From Nitrospina sp. (lineage in GTDB: Bacteria > Nitrospinota > Nitrospinia > Nitrospinales > VA-1), in NCBI GenBank assembly GCA_002697825.1, contig NZYH01000046.1, positions 5,739-12,869 on the forward strand: a stretch of 7,131 nt of DNA. Reading direction: 5' to 3'. Shown piece by piece: positions 5,441 to 7,131 of this stretch; the first letter of the stretch is position 1, and every line of letters begins with the position of its first letter. Under the pieces are notes generated by a model. It did no database searches. It saw only the letters and a program-made list of their open reading frames with translations, and was not told where the DNA came from. A program made the position numbers and the translations under genes.

Positions 5441-7131
5441 TTAGTTGACAGTCTCACCTAATTCTAAAATTAGTTTATCTCTTTGTTTTTCATCTAATCC
5501 ATGAATCTCACAACCTTCTTCAATTGTTTCGCCAATTGATGCTTCGCACCCAACACAAAAAAGACCATTCTTCTCAAAAATCTCGATCACCTCGCTTCCT
5601 CCTTTTTCAATAATGTCTGCTATCGATGAATTTTTTTTAATTTCAAATACTTTTGGATTTGTTTTTCCATCATAAATTTTTCTTGCTCTCCATGGAACAT
5701 GTAATAATTGCCAAAATGCAACATTGTAAATATCTGGGTCTCGTGAAAACTCACACCAAAAACCACTTACTAATTCGTCCCAATAGAGATCATTTCTAAT
5801 TATTTCTTGAACCAGATGTCCTGGACATTTCATCAAAAGATTAGCTTTACTCTCTTTTTCTATTTTTTCATAAGTAATATTCCCATCATCAAATTTTATG
5901 AATCCATGAACTTTTTCATCTAGATGTTCCAATGTTAATGATACTGTGTAATTCCCAACTCTTCTTGCAAGGTGTGAATCTGAAAACGACTCAAAATATT
6001 GTTTCAATTCTTTATGTGTTAAATTAAATTCAAAAGGAATTGTAGTTTCAAATTCTTGTTTTTCTTGAATTTCTTCCAAATAACCCATTAAATGTTCCTT
6101 ATTGAACAAATCTTCTCTATCATCTCTTCTAGAAAATTTCCCTGTTCGTCCATTCCAAGATTCGCCAGGTAAAATATCTAATATATCAATTGGGTAATCT
6201 TTTAAAAATTTAACAACATCACTAGGTCTATTCTTTGACTGCGAATCAAGCACAAATTCTAGATGATCTTTATGATATAATTCATTAAAATTTGCAAAAG
6301 GGATAAAGTACTTTGCATTAGTAGCGTCTAAAACTTGTTTTATCATTCGTAACATTCCATCATTCCTATTTTTATTTAATTGAATTTTTGCTTTTTCATT
6401 AATGTGTGTCCATGTTGCAGGATATGCACTTGCTGGACCAAATTGCATACATACCATATCTACATCTCCTATTGCATGCTTAATTGACCAATTGAATCCT
6501 GCATCATTTACATTTAGAATAGAAAAGTTTCCTAACTGTAAATATAATATACTGTCATTAAAAACATGTCCTCGTGAAAAACTAATTGCATTAATTTCTG
6601 GTGAAAAATTATAAATTTTTTCTTGTTTCATTGAAGTAATATTTTTGAATCCAAATTCTCTTAGTTTTTTTTCTAAACGATTATTATCATAATCTGGAAC
6701 ATATATTGGAATATTTTTATCAAATTCCATTAATGTGGGTAAATGAAAATGATCAGAATGTTCATGAGATATCCAAATAGCATCAATTCTAGGTAATTCA
6801 TTAACTTGAATTCCAGATGGAGGATAGTTTACCCATGAATCAAAAACACATAACCCTTTCATCCAAGGATCAGTTAGAATATTGAAATTTTTCCATTCGA
6901 TTAGTAATGATGCACTACCAACTAGAGTAATTTTTGGTAACACTTTTTCGCCATTTGTTTTTTTAATAAGAAGATTTTCGTTTTTATCAAGGTTCACATA
7001 GACTTGATCATTCTCAACAATCAAATTTTTCTTTTCTAATGACTCATTTGAAACATTCAAGCAATTACCATTTTTTGAATCAAAAATCCAATCATGACTT
7101 GGGCATCTCCATACTTTATCTCTAATGTCTG
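5441..7131 (-). CDS. CMP-N-acetylneuraminate hydroxylase (CMAH)-like Rieske/metallo-beta-lactamase-fold protein with C-terminal DUF1858 domain (N-terminus off the right edge)
   Basis: The frame is open to the window edge, giving 562 complete codons and no start. Animal CMAH hydroxylates the N-acetyl group of CMP-Neu5Ac, using a Rieske [2Fe-2S] domain fused to a metallo-beta-lactamase-like fold. In fragment numbering, VWRCPSHDWIFD (6-17) carries the second Rieske Cys-x-x-His pair (Cys9, His12); the first pair lies outside. ILTDPWMKGL (84-93) and ISHEHSDHFHLPTL (120-133) give the HxHxDH metal motif (His122, His124, Asp126, His127). The segment 445-466, with LYWDELVSGFW and RDPDIYNVAFW, closely resembles the CMAH C-terminal region (LLWDELYIGF...RDPDIYHHLFW). 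Residues about 501-562 are an added DUF1858-like domain with CVGC (525-528) and Cys540. A TTG at 7060 could be mistaken for a start but would cut through the Rieske domain. The substrate is unknown; a CMP-nonulosonate is inferred from pseG in the locus. Confidence 0.85.
   Translation of the reverse strand, partial: DIRDKVWRCPSHDWIFDSKNGNCLNVSNESLEKKNLIVENDQVYVNLDKNENLLIKKTNGEKVLPKITLVGSASLLIEWKNFNILTDPWMKGLCVFDSWVNYPPSGIQVNELPRIDAIWISHEHSDHFHLPTLMEFDKNIPIYVPDYDNNRLEKKLREFGFKNITSMKQEKIYNFSPEINAISFSRGHVFNDSILYLQLGNFSILNVNDAGFNWSIKHAIGDVDMVCMQFGPASAYPATWTHINEKAKIQLNKNRNDGMLRMIKQVLDATNAKYFIPFANFNELYHKDHLEFVLDSQSKNRPSDVVKFLKDYPIDILDILPGESWNGRTGKFSRRDDREDLFNKEHLMGYLEEIQEKQEFETTIPFEFNLTHKELKQYFESFSDSHLARRVGNYTVSLTLEHLDEKVHGFIKFDDGNITYEKIEKESKANLLMKCPGHLVQEIIRNDLYWDELVSGFWCEFSRDPDIYNVAFWQLLHVPWRARKIYDGKTNPKVFEIKKNSSIADIIEKGGSEVIEIFEKNGLFCVGCEASIGETIEEGCEIHGLDEKQRDKLILELGETVN

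Noticed and set aside
6402..6614. A plus-strand 70-codon frame
   Set aside because: It is antisense to the CMAH-like gene and resembles no known protein.
1..7131. CRISPR arrays, tRNA or rRNA genes, insertion sequences
   Set aside because: None seen: no regularly spaced repeats, no GC-rich structured RNA region, no transposase frame or terminal inverted repeats.

Overview
The window is very AT-rich and reads like archaeal DNA. No start codon has a convincing Shine-Dalgarno sequence. Two genes have an AT-rich TATA-like box about 28 bases before the ATG, as expected for leaderless archaeal messages. The look of the proteins and the base composition suggest a marine ammonia-oxidising archaeon (Nitrososphaeria/Thaumarchaeota, Nitrosopumilus-like). 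That placement is inference from style and was not tested by a search.

The window is a slice of a surface-sugar cluster, most likely for a nonulosonic (sialic-acid-like) sugar. Left to right it holds: the N-terminal part of a PseG-type UDP-sugar hydrolase (1-497, minus, running off the left edge); a KAS III/chalcone-synthase-fold condensing enzyme (597-1757, plus); an SDR oxidoreductase (1760-2506, minus); a PseH-like GNAT acyltransferase (2516-3187, minus, probably co-transcribed with the SDR); a short UDP-sugar-dehydrogenase-like NAD enzyme (3255-4004, plus); a DUF4910-type zinc aminopeptidase-like protein with a C-terminal winged helix (4011-5381, minus); and a CMP-sialate hydroxylase (CMAH)-like Rieske plus metallo-beta-lactamase-fold protein with an added DUF1858 tail (5441 to beyond 7131, minus, running off the right edge). 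Coding is almost continuous. The largest gaps are 99, 67 and 59 bases, and no stretch of 300 bases lacks a gene.

A working picture, which is inference: PseG and the GNAT help make and N-acylate a 2,4-diamino-sugar precursor of a pseudaminic-type acid. The condensing enzyme and the SDR could supply an unusual acyl group such as 3-hydroxybutyryl. The CMAH-like protein could hydroxylate an acyl group on the CMP-activated sugar, as animal CMAH turns Neu5Ac into Neu5Gc. The two most notable points are the CMAH-like/DUF1858 fusion next to pseG, and the condensing enzyme in a sugar locus.
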